A stretch of 64,000 nt of DNA from Brienomyrus brachyistius (Eukaryota > Chordata > Actinopteri > Osteoglossiformes > Mormyridae), in NCBI RefSeq assembly GCF_023856365.1, contig NC_064537.1:6708324-6772323 (forward strand), in the 5' to 3' direction. Of the stretch, positions 50,601-62,339 are shown piece by piece. Every line of letters starts with the position of its first letter. The first letter of the stretch is position 1. The notes under the pieces are model-generated. The model made no database searches. It had not been told where the DNA came from and worked only from the letters and a program-made list of their open reading frames with translations. The translations under genes and the position numbers were made by a program.

Positions 50601-51839
50601 GATCCACAATGCCAGCCAATCCATCACACACCCACAACAGCTAAGCATTTCATCCTTGCGACCCCACAGCTCGTTACCCGGTCTTTTGAAGACAAGCCTG
50701 TCGCCTTGCAATGCACCCCTTAGCAAACGTGGCCGAGGACGTATAACGGTTTTCACATAAGAATTATGGTGTTTATCTGGATTCTGACAGAGCCATTTCC
50801 ACTTTACAATACAGGAAATAACTCAAAAAGTACATCCTGGTAGATGTGCTCCTGCTGACAAATATTACACGTCCAGTGAACCAGGTCCTCCTTAGTGTCG
50901 GGAAAAGGGGGCTATAAAACAGTCCTTGCACAGATTATGAGGAGACATAAAGCTATGCATTTAGAGCACAGCGGCACACAAGATGGGCGAGCTGAGGGGA
51001 CCGGGAACCAGACACACGGGCTAGCACTACAGAGAACACTGTCCTGAAGTTCTGGGGAGCCCGTGAGCACTCATGTCCCAGACAGGGTAGCTCGTCTCCC
51101 CGAAGTACTGTTTGTGACAATGTGGGCGGCACAAACCTCCCTCAGTTTCCAAACAACGATTCACTTCAGCTAACGAAAGAGGCTTCGTGTCAATGGGATT
51201 GCAGGGAAGTCCAGCCTGACAACACGATGCTTCAACCTGCACCTACACTGGCCATGTAGAGCCTCAGCCAAGCGTCACCAGCAGCACCCCCTAGCTGTAA
51301 AGAGCACATAGAGCGCACCATCTGGGAGAAAGCGAAACGGGCTGAAGTCGGCATCCCCTCAGAAGATGGCGCCGTAGACGGATGCCTGTACTCAGCAATG
51401 GGTTGACAGGCACCTGCCAGACTATGGACAATGGAAGTTTTAGTTGTACGAATGATGCGAAAATACCAATTTCATGCCGGTGTCCTTTAAAAAAAAAGCA
51501 TAGCCTCTTGCACATGTAAAACTACTGCAATTCATATTTACTTATGTCCAACAAGCCGGTTACGAATTATATTAATTTTTATTGTCTCTTTACCATCCAA
51601 CGAGACAAAAAATTTAAGTAATACAAAGTAAAAAGGTTTGGTACTTAAACTGCAAACCCAAATGTGCCTTTGGGAATGGTTTTAAGAGAAGGGTTTGTGC
51701 AAACACACTGTCTCCAGCATCATGTAGTAACCAAACCATCTAAAAGCTTCACCTATTTGACCCTCAGTGTAAGATCATCACCCCACACCACTGATATTGA
51801 TAATTTACTCTGTACCTGAAGTGACGAACAAGACAGAAA

Positions 51840-51934
51840 TTGCTTGAAACATTGTTTAATCTTTAATTTCACCACTGATGTAGGATTACACAATCATGGA
51901 GGGGTTTGCTTGTTTGGTCGAAGGTCTCAGTCTC
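51840..51934 (-). terminator. eif3d: eif3d 3' UTR with tandem ATTAAA poly(A) signals
   Basis: After the TGA at 51937-51935 the minus strand runs about 70 nt to two close poly(A) hexamers. Both are ATTAAA (plus strand TTTAAT at 51862-51867 and 51855-51860). Cleavage would fall about 10-30 nt further on, near 51,840. The 3' UTR would then be only about 95 nt, short for a vertebrate gene. Confidence 0.6.
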
Positions 51935-54900
51935 TCAGTTCTCCTCATCTGAAGGACAAGGAAGAGAGAGAGAAGGTGAGGGGATGCGATGCCGCCTGCA
52001 GTCGATCGAGCTTGAAGCTCGAAGTGTGAACAAACCTACTTAACTTCACAACCAAGCAAACAGTAGGTGGAAGCTGTTACGTCTTTAGATTACGTCGTAT
52101 TTCTGAAGTACTTGCATCAGAGACTTGCTTCAATTATACATGAGAAAAGCAAAGAAGACACTCTGCTCCAGTATGTAAAATATAACAAAGCACTCTCACC
52201 TTCATCCTCCTCGTCCTCCTCCTCATCCTCCTCGTCCTCCTCTTCCTCCGAGCTGAAAGTCCCATCTGGGAGGCTGTAGACCCGGATTACTTGCTGTGGA
52301 CCAGAAGACACAAGAACACACATGTTGGTGTTGCCTCACCATAGCGTTTTCTCAGGGTACACTGAATCCGATACAGCACGGACATGTATTCCAAAGCTAG
52401 GTTTCTTGCTAAGCCGGATAACTTATTAGATTTAAGGTACCACAGTTTAAATGGACATTGGGGTCTTTCTTGTGTTCTTGCGCACCCATTTTGCATCATC
52501 TTCCATTTCTGATGACCAGTTCAAACACACAAGAACAGAAGTACAGAGGACTGTAAGAAGCCCTGGTTGTGGTTCTTGCTCCTATCCAAACATCAAAGAT
52601 GCATCAGTTGCACCTTCCCTGAACGAAACCAATCCCATGATTCATTGCACCCCAAGTTTGTTCTTGGGACGCAAGTTGCCAAGACCACAAGTATGATCTA
52701 AGCATTCTTGGTACTGACAAACACCCGTTTATCGTCATTCACTTACGTTTAGCCTAGACTACCTTAAAATCAGACAACTTATCCATTTAACTGTTATAGG
52801 CCCCACGTCAAGACCTGCGGTTTATAGCAAGCCGCCTTATAAAACAGTGATGAGTTACCCATCGGCGCTTTGTTGAAGACAAAGAAGAAACCGGAACATC
52901 TAACAGGCATCTGCAGAGCCAGAACTTCACGGCGCGGCCTCACCTTGTTGGGGTCCTTCAGGATGAGGTACTTCCCCTCGTCCAGCTTACGGCAGATATC
53001 GATGACGCAGCGCAGGATTCCCCAGGCGTTCTCCATGCTCAGGTTGATCTGGCTGGCGAACTCGTTGGGCTTGAACTGCTGCGTGCCGAGGATGACGTGC
53101 CGCGACGAGTCCTTTACGTGGTAGCGGGACACGTACCTGCAGGAAGTCGACTGCTCAGCTCACGCCCCCAGCGCAGACCCAGTATCCCCACTACATAAGA
53201 CGCATTAATGCTGGAATAGCCAACAGCTACAGGTTAATGCTACTACTTGAACAGAATATGCATGACGGCTTCAGTTATCGTTTTTTTTTTTTTCTTCCAT
53301 TGCTGTGGTTTCCAACGAACCACAGAAATTATGCAAGTTACTTTGAAATACTTGCTAAATTCTCTAAAAATAAAATTAAGCATACAAAAACACACACTAA
53401 AAGCTAAGAATAATATGGAATAGAGACAGAGGAACAAAATTCCCCCCCCACCTTAATATTTTTGGTCCTACTCAACCCAGGAGCGGTAAAAATGAGTTTA
53501 TAGCTTGTGTGCTATGGTTAGAAATAAATGAACGGGGCCCTGTAACATCAAAGGCCATGCATGGAGCTTTCTGCAGACATGGAATCTCCATCACCAGGTC
53601 TGACTCGCTGAGATGTACTTCTGGACCTTAGACATGGCCTCCATCCGCAGAGGAGGTCAGCACATTAAAAATGCTACGTAATATTAAGGATTATCGTGAG
53701 TCATGTGTGGCCAAGTCTAAGCGCTACCCCCCCGATTCCCCTATGCTCCCCCCCCATGATATCTCACCCCAGCTTGAGGTACTCAGAGCCAGCCAGTATG
53801 GCGCAGCAGGTCCAGCGGGCTAGCTTGTAGCTGTTGTTCTTCAGCTCTGTGGCCAGAACGGCCCCCCTCTGGGAGTCCAGTTTCTGGCGCCAGTCCACGC
53901 CATTGCAGTACTGGGGGGGGCGAGGAACACAAGCACCCAATTGGCAGGGACACTCCAGAAAAGACACACACACACACACACTCCTTTGAGAGGACTTCCC
54001 ATCGACTTGGGACCATGGTGCAGTTCCGGTCTCCTTTCCAATAAAGGTCAAACACACTTTCAATTTCCCTTTTCAAAACGAGCAGATTTAAAAAAAAAAA
54101 AAAAAACTATCATTAAAAAACAAAGGTACATTTGTAATAAAATGACCCTGGAAGAACAGAGCGTGACCGTTCTGGGCCGAGTAAAAACACGGGTCAGTAA
54201 AACCCCCCAGGCCTGTCCACAAGTACAACAAAAGCCCAAATGTAACATCAGACAAAACAAACATGACACCCCCCCAAGCATCTAATTCCCATTATCATGC
54301 AAAGTTACTTGTATTTATATTAAACTAATTTACATTAATTACATTAGATATACATATAAAATAAAAATATGTCATATATTACCTATCATCCATAACAGTG
54401 AACTATTCATAGAAACAAGTGCTGTTAAGACACTAAAGGACAGTATATTCAGAGAATCCTTCAAACTGACTTTCATGAATGTTTAGCATATTGGCATTAC
54501 GAGGTAATATCTGCATGATACACCAGTGGTACTGATTCTGAAATTAACCAATGGACGAATGGATAGATAGATGAATGAATGAATGAATGAATTCACTGAC
54601 TGACAGGGAGGGCCAACAGACACTCAGCTTTGTTCCCTCTTACCCTGGAATCCCACTCGTTCAAGGTCTTGATGTTAATGAAGGAAACTTCCCCGCTGGC
54701 CCCTGTCATCACGCCGTCATGCTCGCAGCGCACTATCAGGTCAATGTCGTCCCCCAGCTTCCACCGCCGGTACCTGCGGAGAAGCGAGCCCTGAATCTGC
54801 GCACGGCCTCCGACCGGAAAGCCTCCAGCTAGAGGCAGGACTTTGTGACCGAGAGGCTGAATTCCTCCGGAGCCCTGCGAGCCGAACCGACCAAAGACGC

Positions 54901-57900
54901 AATAAGAACGTTTCGATAAATCGGCAGCCACCAGGTTAAAAGGACGCACACGATCCTCCAGCAAAAGGACCGCCAAGACGGGGGGGGCAGGGGGCTCACC
55001 TGTAGGCGACAGAAGCCACCTCGCTCTTATCCATGTCCTCTTCCACAAAGGGGTTTGAGTTGGGGAACTTGTACCGCTCTCCTCCCTAAAAGGACAATTT
55101 ACTGGTAACTACTCCCCAAGCGCAGCACCTTCTAGCAACTCAAGGCCTGAGGGCAACAACTCATGGGAGTTTTAATTAGAAAAAAATGTTCTGAGGGCAG
55201 AACAAAAAAATAATTTGTTCAGAGAGGATAACCAATCAGACTGTAGAGGAGGCGGGACTAACATCTGATTGCTCGGTCTTGCCTCCTCTAGTTGCTCGGA
55301 CCCACGTCCTCTACAATCTGATTGGTTATCTTCTCTGAACAAATGCTTTTTTTCTGCCCTCAGAATGATAAAAGGGCGGATACAAATAAAAGACCCAAAT
55401 GCTGCTTCTATTAACAGTTCATTGAGTACAGTTTGGCCCAGTAACATTGCAGGGACTGTATGAGATTAGAAGTTAGGGAATCGTTTATGTTTTAGCACAG
55501 AACCGGGCTTGAGAAGAAAATCCCTTCTGGGTAAGGATGCCGGTCCGCAGTAGAGACCTACCATGCGAAGGCACTGCTGGGAGAAGTTGTGGTTGATGTA
55601 CGTAGCTTCCATGGCCAGATTCCGCGGTGAGTTGAAAGAGTTGCCCTCATCCTGGGGTGGCTCGTTGGCGGTCTCACTGACCGTGAGCAGGTCTGGGGGG
55701 GTACAAAAAGCAATGAGAGATGTCAAAGAGCCTGGATCAAGGTACTGTTATCTGCTAAAATTCTTCACAGTGTGGTTTAGTTATCGCACTCAAAGCAAAA
55801 TTCAAATTCAAGTTTTGATACAACTTGTTTCTTTGGATTGATTTCAGGTTAAGATCCTTGATCTGGGGTCAGGACAGGCAGTCGATGAGGACCTCTTAAA
55901 ATCATAATTGTACATCAGGAGGTCAAACATGGATTTACTGCCCGGGTCACACACAGCACAAGCCAGCAGAGCGTAAACGCAAAGCAGCACAGCTCACCGA
56001 AGTCGGAGTTGTCCCTCTTGTCGAAAAAGAGCTTGTTGCCGACTCTCTGCACTATGATGTCCCAGGAGTTGACTGAGCGCGTGCAGCACATCAGCGTGGC
56101 CAGGATGGCGTCGGTGGCAAAAACGTTACCCTGGGTCTTTGCCAGCTGGGGCAGGAGCACAGGGAGGAACTTGTCAGGCAGCAGCGCAAGCAACAGGCAT
56201 CATGGGAACAGGCGCAGCCCAAGAGATCCACCCCAGAACTGCTTAGCTCATCCCGCTTGAGCCCAGCTACACCCAGGAATGATATCAGCACTAAATGCGA
56301 TCGTCCTTTAAGCAATTTTACATTTCATTGATTTAGCAGGCGTTTTACCTAAAGTGACATACATTTTGGGAGGGGGGTTAAATGCCTTGCTCAAGTAAAA
56401 CCTGGGATTTGAACCGGTGACCATCTGATCATAAGCACAGGATCTCAACCCACTGAGGTGAACTTTAGTCTCTTCAGCCTAAACACCCAACCATCAAACC
56501 TAGTCACTTTAACCAAGCCTGTTGGTGATCTTTAACAGCTAAATGCAGGAGGATTTCCTTCAGGCAGTGATGAGTTACACTGAGAATCCAGTTGGGTGAC
56601 CATCGGCCCTTTGGGAAGGCCCACCTTGCGGATGACGGGGTCATCGGTGGTGGTGACCGTGTGAAAGATCCTCTTGATGCTCTTGAGGGGCTTCTCGTTG
56701 CGAGTGGAGATTCGATCGTAGGCCTTGTCGTAGTACTCCAGGGCGCCACAGCACTCGCTGGGGGCAGAGAGGGGATGAGGAAAGAAGATTAAAGGTATAT
56801 TAAGGTAAAACAAAAAAATACCAGAGCAAATTAAAGGCATATTAAGGTAAAACGAAAAAATACCAGAGCCAATTCAAGGTATATTAAGGTAAAACAAAAA
56901 AAGACCAGAGCCAATTCAAGGTATATTAAGGTAAAACAAAAGAACAGAGCCAATTCAAGGTATATTAAGGTACAGCAAAAAGGAACAGAGCCAATTCAAG
57001 GTATATTAAGGTACAGCAAAAAGGAACAGAGCCAATTAAAGGTATATTAAGGTACAGCAAAAAAGAACAGAGCCAATTAAAGGTATATTAAGGTACAGCA
57101 AAAAAGAACAGAGCCAATTAAAGGTATATTAAGGTACAGCAAAAAAGAACAGAGCCAATTAAAGGTATATTAAGGTACAGCAAAAAAGAACAGAGCCAAT
57201 TAAAGGTATATTAAGGTAAAACAAAAAGCTAACACTACATACAGCCTTTCTGGTTCCCTTCCCAAATCCACAGCCCCCCCAACCTCCATGGATAGAGAAA
57301 CACAAATGAAGTCAAACTGAAGTGGGTTGATTTTGGGTGCTAATGGCACCCTAGAGACCAAAAGGCGATACTTACATGTCAGCGGGGTCAGCTACCTCCA
57401 TGTACCTCATCTTCATCAACCTGGGGAAATCCATCTCCTCCTTCACCTCCCAGTCGCTACGCACCTCCACTGATGAGTCTCTGGGCTTCAGCTGTGCCTT
57501 AAATATATGGCGGTTAGAGTGTTAGGAGATGTACAGGGGGGGGGAGGTGTTTCACAAAAAAATCCACAAGCAGCAGGCCTCCCCCAGCGGTCGTCGGGCG
57601 CAGGTTAGCAGAAACGATTTCAGTACCTGAGACTTCTGGTCCCACTTCTGACGGACACCGAACTGCTTCTGGAACTTCTTCTGCAGCCGCATGCGATCCC
57701 TGGGCAGAGAGAAACGGACGGGAGTTCAGGCGGGGGGGGGGGGGGTCAGTCCCAGGCTCTGTATTGGAGACCACAGGATACACTTCGGTTTGCTACGCCA
57801 TTAAGCACTAAAGAAGCCTGCTGCCCCACATCTTAGTGAATGTGAACGAGGAGACTGATCTTTAATGCAACACCAACACCAGATGTTAACAAGCCTCTGC

Positions 57901-59529
57901 CCTTTAAGGTCTTTGGCTAAAGCTGGAACTGAAAAACCAGATAAGATCTCTGGTTCAGACCAGAAAACTGGAAGAAAAATAAAAGCTATTCTGTTCCATC
58001 CCAAAGTCTAACCAGACTATAAAAAGGCAAGAATAACATTTTTACAAAGACCCAAGTTCAGAAGCACAGTACAGTGGCACCTTGGGCAGGAGTTTAAATA
58101 AACTGTTTACCAGATTTAAACACAGTAAACCAGAAAAGACACACGCGGGATCTCAATAGACGGAAATCAACAGGCAGCTGAAAAACAGGATGCTAGCAAA
58201 GTACATGGTGCAGCTATAGGGGGCTTTACCCGCACATCGCCAAACAGGGCGGGTGTGATGGCAGGGAGTGGCATGGGGGCACAGGGCCTCAGAGCGTAGC
58301 AACCTTTAACCAGGACAGAGAGCTGAGGCGTAATGCACCCGACATAACAAACACGGCCCACTCGCCTCTCCTTCTGCTTGGCGCTCTTGGGCAGAGTCTG
58401 CATGTTGAACTGGGTCATGTTCCTTCGGTCCTTGTCTCTGCGCAAGTTCCTCTGGGGGAAGGAAGGCAGGCCGGTTACAGAAGTCAGTCAAAAATCTCTG
58501 AACGCGTTCAAAGCAACCAATCAGCTGAGGAGACTTTACTGCCAGATGGGCCACGCCCTCCATACAAGCACCGCCCATGATCGAGCCTGTTCCAGGGTGG
58601 GACGAGGCCGACACATGCGTCGCAGAGATAAGCGAGGCGTTCGGGGGGAGAGGCTCACCTGTGCAAAACGCATGCGGTTTCTCTGGTAGGCCGTCTTCTG
58701 CGTCTTGGCCGTGTCCACCAGCTGGAAGCTCGTTTCGTCCTCTTCGTGGAAGTAGGCATACTGGCTGCCCCCACCAAACTGGGAGGAATACTTATCTGTA
58801 GGATACAAGTCCTTGTGTCACTATTCAAATACATCGACACATATTAGGCTCTTCGTACATTTTTAAAACAATGAGTTTGTTGGCACACAGTGCCGGTCAT
58901 GTCAGGTAGACTGCGACGGACTTCACCAGATATCTCTCTGACGAATATAATTTTAAAAAAATCCGTCTATAACCATTTTAACTCACTCGTGTATCTCTTG
59001 TCCTGGTACGTCGCTCCGGTCCAATCTGCTACCTATCAAATGTTAAATTGTGAAGATGGTAAATGAAACATACTTCAACACACACATCTAAGCCACATAA
59101 CACTGAATAATACATCTATTAGAGCATATCAAAATAATTGACAAACTACACCTACACCAATTAGTACATATTAATATTATTGACAAACTAAGACTTTCCC
59201 CATATACAGCTAGATATTTTATTGCACAGACAAATGTTTTAGGACGAATTTTACAGGAAATGCCAACCAGGGATTATTAGCTGCAGAATTCAGGTCAGGA
59301 TGTCATGTTTTTAGCCAGCAGCTTTGCTGGTGTGTTGCCTCAGAATCACAGGGGCAGTGCAAGTCGCCTGCCAGTCACGGGCAGCTTAAGGCATGTTCCT
59401 ACCCACCTTGCCCAGCCGGTCGCCCTTGCTGAAGGGCTGGTAGGGCATGTCTTTAAACTTCTCTGGGACTGCACAGGGACCCCAGCCATGGGGGTTGTCC
59501 TGGATGACAGGGGCGTGGAATTTCGCCAT
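51935..59529 (-). CDS. eif3d: eif3d, eukaryotic translation initiation factor 3 subunit D (complete, 15 coding exons)
   Basis: eIF3d is the cap-binding subunit of the cytoplasmic eIF3 complex and helps load selected mRNAs on the 40S ribosome. Coding exons in transcript order: 59529-59407, 59032-58987, 58795-58659, 58451-58366, 57699-57627, 57497-57376, 56757-56625, 56145-55998, 55692-55562, 55085-55000, 54773-54644, 53910-53768, 53136-52944, 52293-52200, 51948-51935. They total 1,659 nt, which is 552 codons plus TGA; human EIF3D has 548 residues. Every junction keeps frame and every acceptor is AG. Donors are GT except after the fourth coding exon, which is GC. The N-terminus ([13 protein letters not shown]...), the [16 protein letters not shown] stretch, the [10 protein letters not shown] and [17 protein letters not shown] blocks and the C-terminal [17 protein letters not shown] block match the family almost residue for residue. 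The tail after about residue 530 is Ser-Ser followed by Glu/Asp repeats ending in Asn. The ATG lies 3 nt inside its exon, after a CCCCACAG acceptor, so a noncoding first exon is expected. Identity is secure; exon edges are read by eye. Confidence 0.97.
55189..55365. mobile_element. 177-bp fold-back / MITE-like element in eif3d intron
   Basis: The left arm starts TTCTGAGGGCAG at 55189 and the right arm ends CTGCCCTCAGAA at 55365. The arms are imperfect inverted repeats of about 60 bp that share TTTGTTCAGAGA and AACCAATCAGA. Inside, AGGAGGC and GCCTCCT form a second, inner inverted pair around a short loop. No ORF and no clear target-site duplication were found, so the superfamily is left open. 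It lies between coding exons at 55000-55085 and 55562-55692. Confidence 0.85.
56318..56462. repeat. Dispersed teleost repeat fragment in eif3d intron
   Basis: It contains TTTAGCAGGCGTTTTACCTA, then AATGCCTTGCTCAAG, then GGGATTTGAACCGGTGACC. This order matches the widespread fish repeat with an AGCAGACGCTTTTATCC-like head and a GAACC-type tail. A related copy lies at about 50,430-50,600. It is non-coding and was not classified further. Confidence 0.6.
56785..57232. repeat. 41-42-bp minisatellite in eif3d intron
   Basis: About 11 copies of a unit containing GGTATATTAAGGTA, an A-rich run and CAGAGCCAATT. Copies start near 56794, 56836, 56878, 56920, 56959, 57000, 57041, 57082, 57123, 57164 and 57205. 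Spacing is 42 bp at the left end and 41 bp at the right, with one 39-bp copy. It lies between the exons at 56625-56757 and 57376-57497, just inside the acceptor of the 56757 exon. The acceptor itself (CTCTGCCCCCAG) is intact. Confidence 0.93.
58364..58365 (-). other. eif3d: Non-canonical GC splice donor in eif3d
   Basis: On the minus strand the exon ends ...AAGGAGAG and the intron begins GCGAGTGG. Splicing here to the GGATCGCATG exon (start 57699) restores the family reading [10 protein letters not shown]. The nearest GT, 4 nt downstream, would shift the frame. This is a GC-AG intron of the normal U2 type, with a strong flanking donor (AG|GCGAGT). All other eif3d donors read GT. Confidence 0.85.
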
Positions 59530-60658
59530 AGCCTGTGGGGGGCAAGAAGGCAGCAGAGTTGCTTTATTTCCTCATCGAGTCACATGCAAAGTTCCCAAGA
59601 ACGGCATCATCAGCCTGAGGTTTCCTCGAGGTCTCAGACGATGCTCAGCACTGCTATCTCCAACCATGCCCAAGGCATAGGTCAGCTTGCGCAGTGGACT
59701 AGTCATCACAGACCACGGGAAACAGCCGAGTATTCATGCCAGCACTGAGGGCGATCACGATTGCTTACAAACACACACAGACCCACGGAATGGCAGTAAC
59801 CCCACAGTCGTCTGTAACTTTGGAGCCACATCAGGCAAACGCAGTTTCAAACACATGACACACTGTGACCAAGAAATAAGGAATTAACTGTGCAAACGGC
59901 TTAAATCCTCAACCTATCCGACTGACTGGGAATGCCGTGCATTTACACATTTAAGGCAACAGGGCATAACGTTAGAGAAACAGGTCAAACAGCTTAGCCG
60001 TGAAAATGACCGGGACTCTTTCAGAATGAACCGGTATCTTAACGCCGGCAAAAGCGGTAGTAGAAACGATGAACAGGCAGATTCAAAAAACCTTCAGTGT
60101 TCAAAAATGTTTACGTCTGCATTAAAAAAAAAGCTTGGTTTCCTGTAAAAATTTAAACAGCTTTTATTCCTTTCTGCAGATTAAGACATTATACCTTTAC
60201 ACGAGTTAACTAGGCCTTAACACTGGACTCGGATACAGGTCGCATCTTTTTGCATTAAGACATTTATCATACTAAGGCCCCTACTTACTATCCAAAGGGC
60301 TGATACAGCAGACACTACAATTTCACATTTGCCAACTTAATCTATAGATGCCAGCTAAAAACACAGCAATTTAGTTACACTACATCATTCTCTGCATTCA
60401 GTCAACAAACTTTATATTTTTGGTTAAACAGCTTAATTGAACTACTAAATAAAATCAGAATTACTTCCCATCGGTGTCTTCGGGATAAATTAAAACTTAC
60501 AATAACCGTTCAGAATTGCAATTTTGAAGCGACTTTCCCAAACGTCAGGCAGACTAGACAAAAAGAGACCAAACAACACATATGCAAGAAAAATGCACGT
60601 AAATGACACATTCTAAAGTACCCAGTACCCCTCACGCATATATATCCGCATTTATTAC

Positions 60659-60757
60659 CTTGAAATATTCTTGGATGTTACAGATAACTAATGGATTTAC
60701 AATTTTTATATCCACGATTTCCAATATGAGAAATTTGGAAACTCGCCGGCGGAAAAG
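60659..60757 (-). promoter_or_regulatory. eif3d: Inferred eif3d promoter edge and 5' noncoding exon with TOP-like start
   Basis: The first coding exon of eif3d opens 3 nt before the ATG, so a leader exon must lie upstream. On the minus strand, TTTCAAG|GTAATAAATG at 60659 is a good donor. About 98 nt upstream, at 60757, lies CTTTTCC inside CGGCTTTTCCGCCGGCGAG, a C plus pyrimidine tract like TOP mRNA starts. Just upstream of that are CCGGAAAC (ETS-like) and TGACATCACG (CRE-like) in a CpG-containing patch. The start site and this exon are inference; no transcript evidence is available. Confidence 0.5.
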
Positions 60758-60759
60758 CC

Positions 60760-62339
60760 GTAAAGCAGAATCCGTTTCCGGACGTGATGTCACAGACCGC
60801 CTTCAGCAGTAACAAAGAGAAAAAGACTGTAAAGTTACCTAATTAAATATATTATGGATATATTCTATGATCATAAATAAAAATATAATTTGTGGAAACG
60901 TAAGGCCAATGTTGTTTCAAAAAATATATGCAAAAAATTAGCAAATAAACCACATGTCGCAAACAATACGCTTTACGGCAGGAAACAGGCTGAAATTTCT
61001 GCACAAACGAGAAGAGTGGACGGTAAACTGTTATTGTTGCCGCTTCATTCTGTTTGCTGTTTTTGCGTATGCATTGTTGTTATTGCTATTTTACTCGTTT
61101 GCTATACCCCCATATTTTTTAATTTGGTGTTATTAGTTTTGCACCAACAGATATTCCGGTTAAACTAACGTAGCAACACTATGGGCAGCTGCCTGACACA
61201 TTCAGCAGGCGCCAGCCCAGCCCACACCCCCTTGTTTAACATTAAGCTTTTATGCAGCGTTTACAACTGCTCAAACGAAACTGTTAACTGTTATTATTGA
61301 AGTCCTTTGATATAGTTAAGATGCTTATAGAAATGCCGTTTAATGTCCTCCAGGTTTCCATTATCGTGCCTCAAAATAAATTTGAAAACAAATATTGATT
61401 TCAGTCTTGCGTCATGTATCAGAACAATTAGGTACTATTTTTTTTAAAATATTGATTGCCTTCGCAGTAATAAACTTATCCATGCTCTTATTTTCTTATT
61501 AATAGAATTATAATTTAACCCCATGTCGCCGAAGAGCAACCACCATGACACATGCACCTTGCATGGAATGTTACTCACACACGTACCATCTGTAATATTA
61601 ATAATAGTGTTCTCTATATAGGCAATGCGCTTTGGACTCAACAGTGTAGAGGGACTGAAAAACACAAACTTAAGAACCGTCTTTGTGGTAAGTTGCTATA
61701 AACAAGTACCCAGACTGAGAAAGGCAAAAGCTTTTCGAGGAAATGTATGGAATTACAGTGCATGCAATGTTGCCTGTATGTGTAGGCTGAGCTGGTGTAT
61801 ACTGACCCAGGTTTACGTGGGTGTCTAACTACGTAGGACCTCAGATTCATAATGTACGACTTCAGGAGAGAATGTTCTCCCTCATTTATTACAGACGCAC
61901 CCAGATCTTACAGTAACAAATGGAAATTAGAGCTAAATTCACTCTGGTCATCTTATTGTAACTTGAACTGCACACTATTTAGATTTCTACAGTAATTTTT
62001 CAGTATCTCATAAGTAGCAACTTAAGCTCAAGATGCGCTGATTGTGTCTTTGTGCATTGTTTAATTCACATAAAAAATTTAATTGAATCTCTTCATTAGG
62101 TATAATGTTATGCAAATGTAAACAGTGCAAACTGTAAGCTATTTTCTAGGTTAAAGCATCTGTGTTGTAGACGTTCGGGCGTCCAGTTAAAAAGCAAATA
62201 ATGTCTTCCCTTGCCTGCTTTACAAGTGTGTTTGGGTAGCTTGACATTTTCAGTTGGGGTTTTAACGAAGGCTGTGAATCAATTGTGATCATCATTTCTG
62301 TCTCCATCGCACATCCAGACAGTAGTGTTGGGTGCATTG
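60760..62339. other. eif3d-cuta head-to-head intergenic region
   Basis: About 1.6 kb between the inferred eif3d start and the cuta ATG, AT-rich, with no recognisable coding exon. cuta may have an upstream noncoding exon: CACATCCAG at about 62,310-62,318 could be an acceptor. I could not place its promoter. Confidence 0.6.

Larger units (their letters stand above)
32650..51839. other. Intergenic region between cacng2 5' end and eif3d 3' end
   Basis: Apart from the repeats listed separately I see no gene. Ordinary non-coding stretches: 33,400-34,330; 34,490-35,090; 35,340-38,160; 39,560-40,470; 45,850-46,130; 47,400-48,800; 49,290-50,430; 50,600-51,840. Open frames there are short and resemble nothing known. 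Confidence 0.7.
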
